A stretch of 64,000 bases of DNA from Agaribacterium haliotis (GTDB lineage Bacteria > Pseudomonadota > Gammaproteobacteria > Pseudomonadales > Cellvibrionaceae). The position numbers and the translations under genes are program-made. Of this stretch, positions 1-10,328 are shown piece by piece. Under the pieces are notes generated by a model, which worked only from the letters and a program-made list of their open reading frames with translations, had not been told where the DNA came from and made no database searches. Location: NCBI RefSeq assembly GCF_002312815.1, contig NZ_NKQJ01000003.1, positions 62,001 through 126,000 on the forward strand, given 5' to 3'. Numbering within the stretch: the stretch's first letter is position 1; each line of letters opens with the position of its first letter.

Positions 1-1023
1 GCGCAACTCGGTGCCATTTATGTCAATCCGGCGCTGTTTCGCGCGGAATCCGACCAAGCGGTTGTAGGCCAAGACAGTCAGGGCAATACTGTGCCGCTGG
101 TTTGGTCTGGGCACAACGTTAAAAAAACACGCAAAGAAAATGTGTTCACCCCGCTTGTTGATGTGCAATATCAACTTAACGACAACAACATGCTCTACGC
201 GCTGTACACTACAGGCTATAAAGCCGGCGGTTTTGACCCTCGCTCAAACAGCGTCGGCAACCTGGCAACGCCGGTCACCGATGTCGGCAACCGCACCGAA
301 GACAACCCCTACCTGTATTTTGAGTTCGAAGAAGAAACCAGCACAACCTACGAGCTCGGTTCAAAAAATACCGTTGGTGACGGCCGCGGCGAAATAAACA
401 TCGCCCTATTCCGCACCGTGTACAAGGATTTACAAGTCGCGCAATTTGACGGCGCCGTCGGTTTTAATACCGGCAACGCCCCTGAGACTGTTGTGCAAGG
501 CATAGAGCTCGATGGCCGCTGGGCGATTAGCGAGCACTTGATTGCCAGCTACGGCGCCAGCTACCTGGATTTTGAATACACGGATTTTAAACACGGTAAC
601 TGCTATGCCGGGCAGAGCCCAAGCGGCAGCCTCGGGGGTATTCCAACCTGTGACTACACCGGCAAGCGCGGTGTCTACACTCCCGATTACACCATCAACC
701 TTAGCTTGGACTACCGCCGGGACATCGCCCGCAATATGCAGTTTGTGACAGTGCTCGATGCCCAGCAAGTCGACGGCCACAACGTGCACGTCAACCTCGA
801 TCCAGCCGGGGAAATTGATAGCTATACCATGCTCGGTGCGCGTATCGCCTTAGAAACGGCTCACTGGTCGCTGGCACTGCTCGGTAAAAACTTGCTCGAC
901 GAGTACGTCATCAGTTATTCGGGCAATGCACCACTGGCTGAAACCAACTTCTATACCAATACGCACTACAGCACTGTGCGCCGACCGAGAACCATCGCCC
1001 TGGAAGCCGCAGTGCGCTTTTAG
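1..1023 (+). CDS. TonB-dependent receptor, C-terminal part (5' truncated by window edge)
   Basis: The frame is open from base 1 to a TAG stop at 1021-1023, so only the C-terminal ~340 residues of an outer-membrane receptor are present. The fragment has the alternating aromatic/polar strands of a TonB-dependent beta-barrel, including YALYTTGYKAGGFDPR and YELGSKNTVGDGRGEINIAL, both typical of the iron-complex receptor barrel. It ends in the terminal strand RTIALEAAVRF with the C-terminal Phe used for outer-membrane assembly. Plug domain, TonB box and signal peptide lie outside the window. The substrate cannot be read from this part; siderophore-like and other nutrient receptors share the barrel. 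A strong hairpin terminator follows directly. Confidence 0.85.
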   Translation, partial: AQLGAIYVNPALFRAESDQAVVGQDSQGNTVPLVWSGHNVKKTRKENVFTPLVDVQYQLNDNNMLYALYTTGYKAGGFDPRSNSVGNLATPVTDVGNRTEDNPYLYFEFEEETSTTYELGSKNTVGDGRGEINIALFRTVYKDLQVAQFDGAVGFNTGNAPETVVQGIELDGRWAISEHLIASYGASYLDFEYTDFKHGNCYAGQSPSGSLGGIPTCDYTGKRGVYTPDYTINLSLDYRRDIARNMQFVTVLDAQQVDGHNVHVNLDPAGEIDSYTMLGARIALETAHWSLALLGKNLLDEYVISYSGNAPLAETNFYTNTHYSTVRRPRTIALEAAVRF

Positions 1024-1062
1024 GGCCTTTACCAGAGCCTGCTGATTATTCTCTACTACAGC

Positions 1063-1116
1063 AAGCGGCCAACAAGTGAGCGGCTTAAAGCTCGCGCTTG
1101 GCCGCTTTGTTATTTT
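1063..1116 (+). terminator. Rho-independent terminator of the TonB receptor gene, overlapping the end of the yihY-like gene
   Basis: A perfect 10-bp stem pairs AAGCGGCCAA (1063-1072) with TTGGCCGCTT (1098-1107). A second small stem (GAGC/GCTC) lies in the loop, and a T-rich stretch follows (TTTGTTATTTTTA). It serves the plus-strand receptor. Its right half falls inside the last codons of the convergent minus-strand gene, so the two genes share 3' sequence. Confidence 0.6.
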
Positions 1117-2416
1117 TATCGGCGCTGCTATCGCTGTCTTGGTCCAACTCAGCAATCACCGACGGCAAATCATCGGCCGGCGCGTGCCCCGAAAACAACT
1201 GCTCGAGACTGACATCAAACTGCTCGTCGACACTGTCGCGCAAGTGCGCGCAGCGCTGGCGGTAGTCAAACATCCAGGCGTCATCGCCTTCGAGAGGTGG
1301 CGCCTGTTTGGCAAGCTTCATCTCACTGATACGAGCGGCTTCTTTGAGGGTCAGCGAATTAAGGTCGCGACTTAACACATAGCGGCCGCTATCGGTCACC
1401 GCAATCCAGCCGGCTTTGACCAGCGTCGAGCGCAGGCTCTGCCAGTAAACCAGGCTCAGGCCCAGGGCAATGCAATCGCGGTCAGTCACCGAAGCGCCGG
1501 TTTGCGCGCGCTGGCGAAATAAATACAGGCACAGCAATACCGCCTGCATATCGCTCAGTGTCCGGCGCCTTGCGCCGTGTACCTCTTCGGTAATGGCACG
1601 CACCAATACCGCTCCGCCAAGCACCAGCACCCACAGTAAATTTACCCACATCAAAAACAGCGGCACCGCAGCAAAGGCGCCGTAAACCAACTTAATGCTC
1701 GAGTTGGCAACCATGGCTGCAAAACCGAGTTTCAATAACTCAAAACCAAGTGCGGTAATGGTGCCGCCGATCAATGCGAACTTTAACGGTACCCGGCAGT
1801 TGGGCACGGCGGCATAAAGCAGGGTAAACATCATTGTCGACATGAAAATTGGGATCAATTTAAACAGCGCTGCGGCGACCCCAATCGGGTCATAGCCCTC
1901 TACCAACAACCTTACCGAAAGCAAGTAGGTGCTCATGGTCAAACCCACGCCGAGCATAAGTGGGCCGATCGTCAACACCGCCCAGTACAATAAAAAGCTA
2001 CTTAGGCCGCTGCGCGCTTCGTTAATGCCCCAAATACCGTTAAAAGTTTTCTCAATATTCGTTAGCATCAGGTAGGCGGTAACAAATAACATCAGCACGC
2101 CGGCGCCGGTCAAGCTGCGCGCTTGCGAACTGAAGTCGGTTAAATACTGCTGAATCTGATCGCCCGTTTCGGGAACAAAATTATCAAAAATCAAACCGTG
2201 TAGCTGATCGGCAACACCATTAAAAAAGGGGATAACACTAAGTATCGAATAGACCACCGTCATCATCGGCACCAGCGCAAACAGAGTCATATAGGTCAGC
2301 GCCGCAGCATTTTTCTGGCAGCCCTGATCAAAGAACTCGCGCACAAGGTCCTTAAAAAAATCCAGCCAATCGCGCAATAACAACTTAGCTTTTTCTAAGG
2401 GTCGCAGATGATCCAT
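1085..2416 (-). CDS. YihY/BrkB family inner-membrane protein
   Basis: This is a predicted polytopic inner-membrane protein of the YihY/BrkB (UPF0761) family, 443 residues from the ATG at 2416. A longer frame reaches 2470, but the 2416 start gives the usual family N-terminus (MDHLRPLEKA). The family signature is visible in KNAAALTYMTLFALVPMMTVVYS and the later helices with PNCRVPLKFALIGGTITALGFELLK. After about six membrane segments there is a cytoplasmic tail of ~150 residues that looks like a winged-helix-type extension, as in many YihY proteins. The biochemical role of the family is unsettled; the old ribonuclease BN name was an error. The gene converges on the TonB receptor and diverges from arsC at 2454, so both promoters must lie in the short spacer or inside the neighbouring genes. 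Confidence 0.85.
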   Translation of the reverse strand: MDHLRPLEKAKLLLRDWLDFFKDLVREFFDQGCQKNAAALTYMTLFALVPMMTVVYSILSVIPFFNGVADQLHGLIFDNFVPETGDQIQQYLTDFSSQARSLTGAGVLMLFVTAYLMLTNIEKTFNGIWGINEARSGLSSFLLYWAVLTIGPLMLGVGLTMSTYLLSVRLLVEGYDPIGVAAALFKLIPIFMSTMMFTLLYAAVPNCRVPLKFALIGGTITALGFELLKLGFAAMVANSSIKLVYGAFAAVPLFLMWVNLLWVLVLGGAVLVRAITEEVHGARRRTLSDMQAVLLCLYLFRQRAQTGASVTDRDCIALGLSLVYWQSLRSTLVKAGWIAVTDSGRYVLSRDLNSLTLKEAARISEMKLAKQAPPLEGDDAWMFDYRQRCAHLRDSVDEQFDVSLEQLFSGHAPADDLPSVIAELDQDSDSSADKNNKAAKREL

Positions 2417-2453
2417 AATGTGCGCTTTCCAAGCAGAGATACAAAACCTAATC

Positions 2454-3400
<947 letters not shown>

Positions 3401-3412
3401 GAGTTGCACCGC

Positions 3413-3784
3413 ATGCCCAACTACCCACAACTGTTTCAACGCTACCGCCTACTGAGCAACGGGCTTTTTATCGCGCTATTGTTGTTAATTGTCTACTGGA
3501 ACCTCGCCAGGCCAACTAAGCCCGGCCTGAACGTGTTACTGTTGTTAATACAGCTGGCGCCGATGCTCGCCCTGACTCCTGGCTTGCGTAGTCGCTACTA
3601 CCGCGCCTATAGCTGGCTGTGTTTTGTCACTTTGCTGTATTTTGTTTTTGCAGTGATGGCGGCGCTGGCGAGTAATGCCGGCTTGGTCGACTATCTCTTT
3701 GTCACTCTCTGCGTGTTTCTATTCTGCAGCAGCATGATGTGCAGCCGCTATGCCCAGCGTGTGCAAAAAAATATTGATGTTTAA
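3413..3784 (+). CDS. DUF2069 small inner-membrane protein
   Basis: This 123-residue hydrophobic protein has about four predicted membrane segments: residues ~15-32, ~42-58, ~66-90 and ~93-110. Its composition and position directly after wrbA match the DUF2069 family, whose function is unknown. An in-frame TTG at 3404 exists, but the ATG at 3413 is better placed behind the GAG at 3401-3403 and gives the common N-terminus. It lies 12 bases after wrbA in the same operon. The pattern between helices (RSRYYRAYSWLCFVTLLYF) resembles the conserved part of the family; this is recognition, not proof. Confidence 0.75.
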   Translation: MPNYPQLFQRYRLLSNGLFIALLLLIVYWNLARPTKPGLNVLLLLIQLAPMLALTPGLRSRYYRAYSWLCFVTLLYFVFAVMAALASNAGLVDYLFVTLCVFLFCSSMMCSRYAQRVQKNIDV

Positions 3785-3804
3785 CGAGACTTAGGGATAA
3801 ACCA

Positions 3805-5643
3805 ATGTCGTTAATTAAGATGCTCTTTCGCCTCTTTTCCCAAACCTTAAGCTGGATACGCGCATTTGTAACCGGCCTTTTAAGCTTGCTTATTCTCTTT
3901 TTAATTATCGAGGCGATCTCGTCTGCACCGCAGCCGCAAATTCCAAATAACAGCGCGCTGGTAATGACACCGTCGGGTATCTTAGTTGAACAAAGCAGCT
4001 ATCAGCCCAGCCTAATCGATCTCTTTGGTGCAAGTGAGCAGCAAGAAGAGACCGTGCTCAATGAGCTGATCACCAGCCTGCGCCTGGCCAGCACCGATGC
4101 CAATATCAGTGCTTTACTGCTCGATCTAAACTGGTTAGAAGCCGCCAGCATGACCAAAGTCGAAGAGCTCGGCCAGGCCATTGAACAATTTAAACAAAGC
4201 GGTAAACCGGTCGTCGCCTACGCCGATCACTTTACCCAGTCTCGCTACCTGCTCGCCTCTTACGCCGATGAAATTTATACCCACCCAATGGGCGGCGTGT
4301 ACCTCACCGGCTTCGGTATTTATCGCAACTACTTTAAAAGTGCCGCAGATAAAATCGCCCTGCGTTTTCACGTTTTTCGCTCGGGCCAATTCAAAGATGC
4401 TGTCGAACCCTATATGCGCGACAACATGAGCGAGCAAAGCCGCGAGCACTTAAGCAGCTGGCTCAATGAAAGCTGGCAGCGCTACAGCGGGCTTATTGAA
4501 GAACAACGCGGGCTCGACGCCGGGCGCCTTAACCAGCTTGTCCAGGAGCTCGATTTAAAAATGGAGCACTACCGGGGCGATGCCGCTCAACTGGCGCTCG
4601 ACTCGGGTTTAGTTGATGCGATTTACAGCCGCGCCGACTTAAATAAACACTTAGAGCAGCGCTTTGGCCTGAATAAAGACAAAGAGCTCAACGCCATAGA
4701 TACCTACGCGTATTTACACAACCCGACCTTGAACTGGCCCGAACACAGCGCCAAACAAATCGGCTTAATTATCGCATCGGGTACTATTATCGACGGTTAC
4801 CAGCACGAGGGCGCCATCGGTTCCGATAGCCTCAGTGAATTAATCGAACGCGCACGCGAGGACGACAACATCGTTGCACTGGTGCTGCGCATAGACAGCG
4901 GCGGAGGCTCCGCCTTTGCGTCGGAAGTTATTCGCGAACAACTTGAACTGACGCGCCAGAGCGGTAAAAAAGTTTATATATCCATGGGTTCCATGGCCGC
5001 CTCCGGTGCCTACTGGCTCGCCACCGCCGCCGATGAAATTTGGGCCATGCCTGGCACCATTGCCGGTTCCATCGGCGTATTTAGCTTAATCCCGAACTTC
5101 TCCGATAGCCTAAATAAAATTGGTATTCACTCTGACGGCGTCGGCACCAGCCCCTTTGCCGATGCCTGGCAGCTCGACCGCGCCATGTCTGAGCAAACCA
5201 AAACCGTTATTCAGAGCAGCGTCGACAATATCTACGAGCAGTTTATTAATATCGTCGCCGAAGCGCGCAAGCAGAGCCCCGAACAAATAGACAAAGTTGC
5301 TCAGGGCCATATTTGGTCGGGCTTAAAAGCGCAAGAGCTCGGCCTGGTCGACAGCATTGGCAGCCTTCACGACTTGCTCAACAAGCTCAAAAAAGAATAC
5401 CAGTTGCAAGGCGCCGCCGTGCAGCTTATTGAGCGTGAGCTCAGCCCGCGCGAAGAGTTTTTATTAGCGCTGATGGAGCAGGCCAGCGCTGTGCCGGTGG
5501 CCCTGCTCGATAAAGAGTTACACAACAGCATCGAGCTTGCCCGGCGCTTAAGTGCACCGCTGCAAAGTGCCATGCCGCTGCTAAAAGCTGAAGGGCGCAA
5601 CAATGAAGTTTGGGCTCAGTGCCTCAACTGTATAGCTCCCTAA
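3805..5643 (+). CDS. sppA: Signal peptide peptidase SppA, 67-kDa type
   Basis: This 612-residue membrane-anchored serine protease degrades signal peptides left in the inner membrane after secretion. One N-terminal helix lies at ~20-38. Two tandem S49 (Clp-like) domains follow, as in the long E. coli-type enzyme. The catalytic Lys/Ser dyad is split between domains: Lys ~197 in RSGQFKDAVEPY and Ser ~400 in SMAASGAYWLA. The oxyanion region RIDSGGGSAFASE precedes the serine. AGGGA lies about seven bases before the ATG. The gene follows the arsC-wrbA-DUF2069 operon by 20 bases and may be cotranscribed. A degenerate short tandem repeat begins at its stop codon. Confidence 0.93.
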   Translation: MSLIKMLFRLFSQTLSWIRAFVTGLLSLLILFLIIEAISSAPQPQIPNNSALVMTPSGILVEQSSYQPSLIDLFGASEQQEETVLNELITSLRLASTDANISALLLDLNWLEAASMTKVEELGQAIEQFKQSGKPVVAYADHFTQSRYLLASYADEIYTHPMGGVYLTGFGIYRNYFKSAADKIALRFHVFRSGQFKDAVEPYMRDNMSEQSREHLSSWLNESWQRYSGLIEEQRGLDAGRLNQLVQELDLKMEHYRGDAAQLALDSGLVDAIYSRADLNKHLEQRFGLNKDKELNAIDTYAYLHNPTLNWPEHSAKQIGLIIASGTIIDGYQHEGAIGSDSLSELIERAREDDNIVALVLRIDSGGGSAFASEVIREQLELTRQSGKKVYISMGSMAASGAYWLATAADEIWAMPGTIAGSIGVFSLIPNFSDSLNKIGIHSDGVGTSPFADAWQLDRAMSEQTKTVIQSSVDNIYEQFINIVAEARKQSPEQIDKVAQGHIWSGLKAQELGLVDSIGSLHDLLNKLKKEYQLQGAAVQLIERELSPREEFLLALMEQASAVPVALLDKELHNSIELARRLSAPLQSAMPLLKAEGRNNEVWAQCLNCIAP

Positions 5644-5712
5644 CGAAGGCCCCTTAACGAAAGGCCCTTTGCAAAAAGGCCCTTAGCGAAAAGCGCCTTT
5701 AAAAAGCACCTT
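5642..5712 (+). repeat. Degenerate short tandem repeat downstream of sppA
   Basis: About five imperfect units of 12-16 bases run from the sppA stop codon: AACGAAGGCCCCTT, AACGAAAGGCCCTTT, GCAAAAAGGCCCTT, AGCGAAAAGCGCCTTT, AAAAAGCACCTT. Each contains an AAGGCCCTT-like near-palindrome and the copies decay away from sppA. It could fold into several alternative short hairpins. No U-tract typical of a terminator follows. Confidence 0.6.
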
Positions 5713-5776
5713 AACAAGTAATAACTAAAACCAGCAGCGTGAAGAAAATACCTTATTCACAAATTGCCTTGGCTAT

Positions 5777-6544
5777 GTGGGCTCGGCGAATTTGAAAACC
5801 CACAGCAAAAACCGCTTGCGCCTGGCTGAGTTTGAACTTGAGCTCAGTCGCAAGCGGGTAAAAAACATTAACTTGCGCATAGACCGCGCAGGCACGATTA
5901 AAATCAGTGCACCTGCACAAGTCAGCGACACTGAGCTACTTAATTTTGCCGCCAGTAAACTCGCGTGGATACGCCATCACCGCCAGCGCTTGCTGCAAGC
6001 AGAACCGGAGCAAGAAGGCAGTAACTTTAGTGTTGATGGCCTGCTATTACTCGGGAAAAAATTACCGCTGAAAATAAAGTGTGCGTCGCGCTATTCGCTT
6101 AGCTGCAATGGACAACAATTTATACTTCACAGCCCAGACCAAATAGGGGCGCTTGTGCAACAGCGCTGCGAGCTGGCGCTAAAGCGTTTTTACAAGCGCG
6201 AGCTGGAAAAAGTAGTTGCGCAGCTTTCGCCGCAGTGGCAAAAAAAAATCGGCGTTGAAGCTAAGTGTTTTACTTACCGGTCAATGAAAAGTAAGTGGGG
6301 CTCGTGCAACATCAAGCAACAAAAAATCACTTTAAACAGTGAGTTAATGCGCTGGCCTGCACAGTGTATTGAATACGTGTTGGTGCACGAACTTGTGCAC
6401 TTATTGGAACGTTATCACAATCGGCGCTTTTACGGGCTGATGGATAAGTTTTTACCAGACTGGCGGATAAGCGAGCAGCGACTCAAACAAGCTGCGCTTG
6501 AGCGTGGCCAGCCCGAACAGGGGCCGGCCACAGAAGAAAATTAA
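5777..6544 (+). CDS. YgjP-like (DUF45) zinc metallopeptidase-fold protein
   Basis: This ~255-residue protein has the DUF45/YgjP arrangement: an N-terminal beta region, RSMKSKWGSC at about two thirds, and the zinc-binding helix VLVHELVHLLERYHN followed by FYGLMDKFLPDWR. HExxH plus a distal His is the metzincin-like signature of this WLM/SprT-related clan. E. coli YgjP has been reported as a UTP pyrophosphatase-like protein, so peptidase activity should not be assumed. The start is uncertain: the GTG at 5777 lacks a good ribosome site, and a TTG at 5792 is possible. Its stop overlaps the stop of the convergent FKBP gene by four bases. Confidence 0.8.
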   Translation: MGSANLKTHSKNRLRLAEFELELSRKRVKNINLRIDRAGTIKISAPAQVSDTELLNFAASKLAWIRHHRQRLLQAEPEQEGSNFSVDGLLLLGKKLPLKIKCASRYSLSCNGQQFILHSPDQIGALVQQRCELALKRFYKRELEKVVAQLSPQWQKKIGVEAKCFTYRSMKSKWGSCNIKQQKITLNSELMRWPAQCIEYVLVHELVHLLERYHNRRFYGLMDKFLPDWRISEQRLKQAALERGQPEQGPATEEN

Positions 6545-7293
6545 CCTTCGGCTTTTTCTTCAGATTCTGCTGTTTGTTCAGCGTTTTCATCGCCGACAAT
6601 TTCCAGCAGCTCCAACTCAAAAATCAGGGTTGAGTTAGGAGGAATACTGCCGTTACCGCGCTCGCCGTAAGCGAGGTCAGCTGGGATGTAGAGCTCCCAC
6701 TTGGAACCGGCAGGCATCAGCTGCAGAGCTTCAATCCAACCAGGGATAAGGTTGCTTACGCCAAATGTAGCTGGCTGGCCGCGGCTGTATGAGCTGTCGA
6801 ACTCGGTGCCATCAAGCAAGGTGCCGCGGTAGTGAGCAACAACAGAATCGGCAGCACTTGGCTTATCGCCACTGCCTTCAGTAATCACTTTGTACATCAA
6901 ACCGCTGTCAGTTTTGACAACACCGTCTTCGCTTTCTTTTTCAGCGAGGAAAGCCTGGCCTTTGGCGAGGTTTTCGTCAGCGGCTTTTTTCTGAGCTTCC
7001 ATGGCCAACTCGCGCTGCAGCGTAGAGAAGGTCTGCATGGTGGCCATCATTTCTTCCATCGTCAGGCGCGGCTCTTTACCAGCTTTAATATCTTCCACGG
7101 CCATCGCAAATGCATCGGTGTTGAAGTCAAACTGATCGACATTAATATTCTGAGCCAGGTTTACACCGATGGAGTAACTTACTTTCTGCTCCAAAGTATC
7201 AAGCGTGACTTCAGCTGGGGCCTCAGCCTCTTTTTTACATCCTACTAGGGCGATGCCAGAAGCGGCCACTAGCGCCAAAAGCGTTTTATTCAT
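6541..7293 (-). CDS. FKBP-type peptidyl-prolyl isomerase, lipoprotein (FkpA/Mip-like)
   Basis: This 250-residue envelope protein starts with a lipoprotein signal ending in LVGC, with the lipidated Cys at 19. A helical N-terminal dimerisation region spans ~30-120 (YSIGVNLAQNINVDQFDFNTDAF, EEMMATMQTF). The FKBP catalytic domain occupies ~130-235, with the usual VVAHYRGTLLDGTEFDSSY, VIPGW-like LIPGWIEALQLM and IPADLAYGERGNGSIPPNS. The layout equals FkpA/Mip foldases that chaperone periplasmic and outer-membrane proteins. Residue after Cys19 is Lys, which does not signal inner-membrane retention, so outer-membrane anchoring is likely. The C-terminal tail is acidic (EEKAEG). It is transcribed alone, convergent with the YgjP-like gene. 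Confidence 0.9.
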   Translation of the reverse strand: MNKTLLALVAASGIALVGCKKEAEAPAEVTLDTLEQKVSYSIGVNLAQNINVDQFDFNTDAFAMAVEDIKAGKEPRLTMEEMMATMQTFSTLQRELAMEAQKKAADENLAKGQAFLAEKESEDGVVKTDSGLMYKVITEGSGDKPSAADSVVAHYRGTLLDGTEFDSSYSRGQPATFGVSNLIPGWIEALQLMPAGSKWELYIPADLAYGERGNGSIPPNSTLIFELELLEIVGDENAEQTAESEEKAEG

Positions 7294-7436
7294 AGTTATG
7301 GTCCTAAAATCAGTACTTCAAAGAAAATGAAGACGCAGGAGTATAACCAAAAGCTTGTTGCACTGAATAGCGTTGTGAAGCCAGCTGTAAAGATTTAGCG
7401 GTTTTTTCTTAGATTCGGTGCACAAAGCGGCCAAAT

Positions 7437-10319
7437 TTACGCATTTTGGCGGAACTCAGAGCTCGTATCCATGTCGCTCTTGCTCTTTGCCGCAGATTCG
7501 GCAGTACCAGCCGCTTCATGCTCCGCCTTGTCGATATAAGCGCGCAATATCGGTTCGAGCCTCTGCATCGCCAGCTTTGCCTGCTGCACTGCGCTATCGA
7601 GCTTAACTAAATCGGCCGCCTTGGCCGCACGCTCAGCCTGCTCTGCAGCAGTACGCAGGGCTTGCGCGCTCATATTGGCGGCCACACCTTTGACGGCGTG
7701 CGCCTGTTTTTGCGCCTCGTCGCAATCTTGGATGCTGCACGCTTGCTCAAGTGCGCACAGGGTAAGCGGCATGTCGTGTAAGAAGCGCTCGGCCAGGCGT
7801 CGCACACGCTCGGGCTTGCCCCTCACTCTGCTGAGCATCTCGTGCTCGCGCCAATCTTCAATATCGGCAACACCATTGCCCGGGCCCTCTTGTGTTTGCC
7901 CAGTTGCGCTGGGGCTTCGGTCCTCCGGCGTACTTGCGGCAACGCTCGCATTAATTTTTGGCGACTCGCTCCAGCGATAAATTGCCCGCTCTAGCTCAGT
8001 GCTGTCGATGGGTTTACTCAAATAGTCGTTCATGCCGGCCGCCAAGCAGCGCTCTCTGTCGCCTTGCATCGCGTTGGCCGTTAACGCGATTATCGCAATT
8101 GTTTTATAGGCTTCACCTGCCGCTCCGTCGCGGATGCGCCGCGCGCACTCAAAGCCATCCATCACCGGCATCTGGCAATCCATCAACACTATTTCAAACG
8201 CGCCATCGCCTTTATGTTTTAGCAGTTCAAGCGCTTCAGCCCCGTTGTCGACACATTCGACCTCAACGGCCATATCCTCCATTAAACCCAACGCAACTTC
8301 TTGATTAATCGCGTTGTCCTCCACCAATAACAGCTTGCGCTTTTTTAGCTCCAGTGTTTCGGTGTGCACAGCTAAGTCGTAGCATTGCATACTGCGCGCG
8401 CTGCTGTTAAGTAACTCTAAACTAAGCAGTAGATCCTGTTTGGTTGCCGGCAGCGGGAAACTGTGAAAATAACCGCGCCGAACGTACAGCAAGGGGTCGG
8501 GCTGCTCACTCATCGCACGCATAAAAATTATTTTGGCCTGGCTCTGGGCAAGGCTGCTTCTTAACAAGCGCACAAACGCAAATTGCAGGCGCTGCTCACA
8601 GCGGTAGTCGACAAATATCGCGCAGTGCTCAAAAGCCTTCCAAACATGCAATTGCTCCAGCACTTCATCAAAGTCACTGGCAATTGTGCAGTCGATACGC
8701 CAGTGCTGAAACTGCTCTGCCAGGGTTTTTGCCAGGCGCTCACTTTGAGTGAATATAATCAGCTTTAACGCATCGCAATTGCCTTTAGGCATTAACCTTT
8801 GACTGCCTGCCGACTTTTGTAAGCGCAAAGAAAAGCCAAACGAGCTGCCCTTTGCCGCCTGGCTCTCGAGAGAAATCTCTCCGTGCATTAGCTGGCAAAG
8901 GCGCCGGCAGATTGCAAGCCCGAGGCCGGTGCCTCCGTACTTGCGTGTTGTCGATGCATCCTCCTGAGTAAAGGCCTCAAATAAGCCCGCCTGTTTGTGT
9001 TCTGGTATACCTATGCCGGTATCGCTGATCGTAGCCTGCAGCCGTATATATTCATCGTCTAACTCTATCAGCCCAGCCTTAACATCAATATGGCCGCTGT
9101 GTGTGAACTTGATAGCATTGCCAATCAGGTTGGTAAACACTTGGCGCACACGACCGGCGTCGCCGTTTACCAACTGTGCATCGAGCCCCACCAAATCAAG
9201 GTTGAGCTCAAGGCCTTTTTCTTCCGCCCGCAAGGCCATCATCTCGCCCAGCTCGCCAAGCATCAAGCTCAGATCAAAGTCGACCGCGTCGAGCTCAAGT
9301 TTACCCGCTTCAATTTTAGAAAAATCGAGAATGTCATTAATCAAACTTAACAATGACTCGGCACTGGATTTAGCCAAACGAAATTTATGCTGCTGATCGG
9401 CACTAAGCTGCGCGCGTTCCAATAGGCTCAGCATACCGATAACGCCGTTCATCGGAGTGCGTATTTCATGGCTCATGCTCGCTAAAAATTCAGACTTTGC
9501 TCTGTTTGCCTCATCGGCGGCGTCGATGGCTAACTCAAGCTCAATCGCCTGCAGGCGCAAGGTTTCCTCCCTGGCCCGGCTGCTGAGTATAAAATCGTTG
9601 TAAGCCTGCGCCAGCAGGCCGATTTCATCGGTTCCAAGCCTTTGAATAAGCTCGGTTTTCTGGCCTTTTTTCAGCGCCTTAACAACGGTATTCAACGGCC
9701 GCAATACCACCCGCGCCTGAGCCATAAATAAAGCGATGGAAACCGTCAACAAACCTGCAACAAGGATGCAGGCAAGCACAAGGTTCTTATTGCGGATATC
9801 AAATAACAGCGCACTGAGATCGTAATCGACATACACAATAAACGGGCGCACACGGTTGCTTGTTTGATCTAATAGGTGCATACGACGTATGACAGAAAAA
9901 TGCTTATCGTGAAGCCAGCTATATTGATCAGCTGCGCCGTTAATTAGTTTTGACTCAGCATATTTTTTTACCAGGCCGCGGTGAAGACCCGAGTAATGCT
10001 TTGTGATTTGTTCAGGTTTATTGCTTGCAATAATGGTGGCGGTATCGGCGTTAATTAAAGCCAGCGAACGTATATTTTCTTCTGTTGCCAAGCTAAAAAT
10101 TGCGCGCTTTAAACTCGACTCGGCGGCATCGACTTCGCCGACAAGAATCAGTGAGCTAACGATGAGCTTTACATCAACCTGCGCTCGGGCCCGAGCTTCG
10201 CGCTCACTCGAGAGCAGCACATAAGTCAGCGCAATAACACCGACAAGAAAACTCGCCCCGATAACCGGCAGGGCTAGCTTTAAACTTACAGAGCGGCGTA
10301 CTCGCTTAACCAGGCTCAC
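7437..10319 (-). CDS. Hybrid sensor histidine kinase with two receiver domains and Hpt
   Basis: A 960-residue membrane kinase. Order: transmembrane helix ~15-36; periplasmic sensor ~40-175; second helix ~180-202; HAMP ~205-255; HisKA with phospho-acceptor His284 in [12 protein letters not shown]; HATPase ~385-505 with DTGIGIP and GGTGLGLA; a degenerate receiver-like region ~518-640; a canonical receiver ~662-785 with Asp714 in [11 protein letters not shown]; a C-terminal Hpt with His874 in HAVKG. This is the BarA/ArcB-type phosphorelay plan, ending on Hpt, so a separate response regulator outside the window is expected. The gene lies nine bases downstream of a periplasmic-binding lipoprotein gene on the same strand, suggesting that this protein delivers the signal. 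The internal receiver lacks the paired acidic residues at strand 1. Confidence 0.92.
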   Translation of the reverse strand: MSLVKRVRRSVSLKLALPVIGASFLVGVIALTYVLLSSEREARARAQVDVKLIVSSLILVGEVDAAESSLKRAIFSLATEENIRSLALINADTATIIASNKPEQITKHYSGLHRGLVKKYAESKLINGAADQYSWLHDKHFSVIRRMHLLDQTSNRVRPFIVYVDYDLSALLFDIRNKNLVLACILVAGLLTVSIALFMAQARVVLRPLNTVVKALKKGQKTELIQRLGTDEIGLLAQAYNDFILSSRAREETLRLQAIELELAIDAADEANRAKSEFLASMSHEIRTPMNGVIGMLSLLERAQLSADQQHKFRLAKSSAESLLSLINDILDFSKIEAGKLELDAVDFDLSLMLGELGEMMALRAEEKGLELNLDLVGLDAQLVNGDAGRVRQVFTNLIGNAIKFTHSGHIDVKAGLIELDDEYIRLQATISDTGIGIPEHKQAGLFEAFTQEDASTTRKYGGTGLGLAICRRLCQLMHGEISLESQAAKGSSFGFSLRLQKSAGSQRLMPKGNCDALKLIIFTQSERLAKTLAEQFQHWRIDCTIASDFDEVLEQLHVWKAFEHCAIFVDYRCEQRLQFAFVRLLRSSLAQSQAKIIFMRAMSEQPDPLLYVRRGYFHSFPLPATKQDLLLSLELLNSSARSMQCYDLAVHTETLELKKRKLLLVEDNAINQEVALGLMEDMAVEVECVDNGAEALELLKHKGDGAFEIVLMDCQMPVMDGFECARRIRDGAAGEAYKTIAIIALTANAMQGDRERCLAAGMNDYLSKPIDSTELERAIYRWSESPKINASVAASTPEDRSPSATGQTQEGPGNGVADIEDWREHEMLSRVRGKPERVRRLAERFLHDMPLTLCALEQACSIQDCDEAQKQAHAVKGVAANMSAQALRTAAEQAERAAKAADLVKLDSAVQQAKLAMQRLEPILRAYIDKAEHEAAGTAESAAKSKSDMDTSSEFRQNA

Positions 10320-10328
10320 AGGACACCC

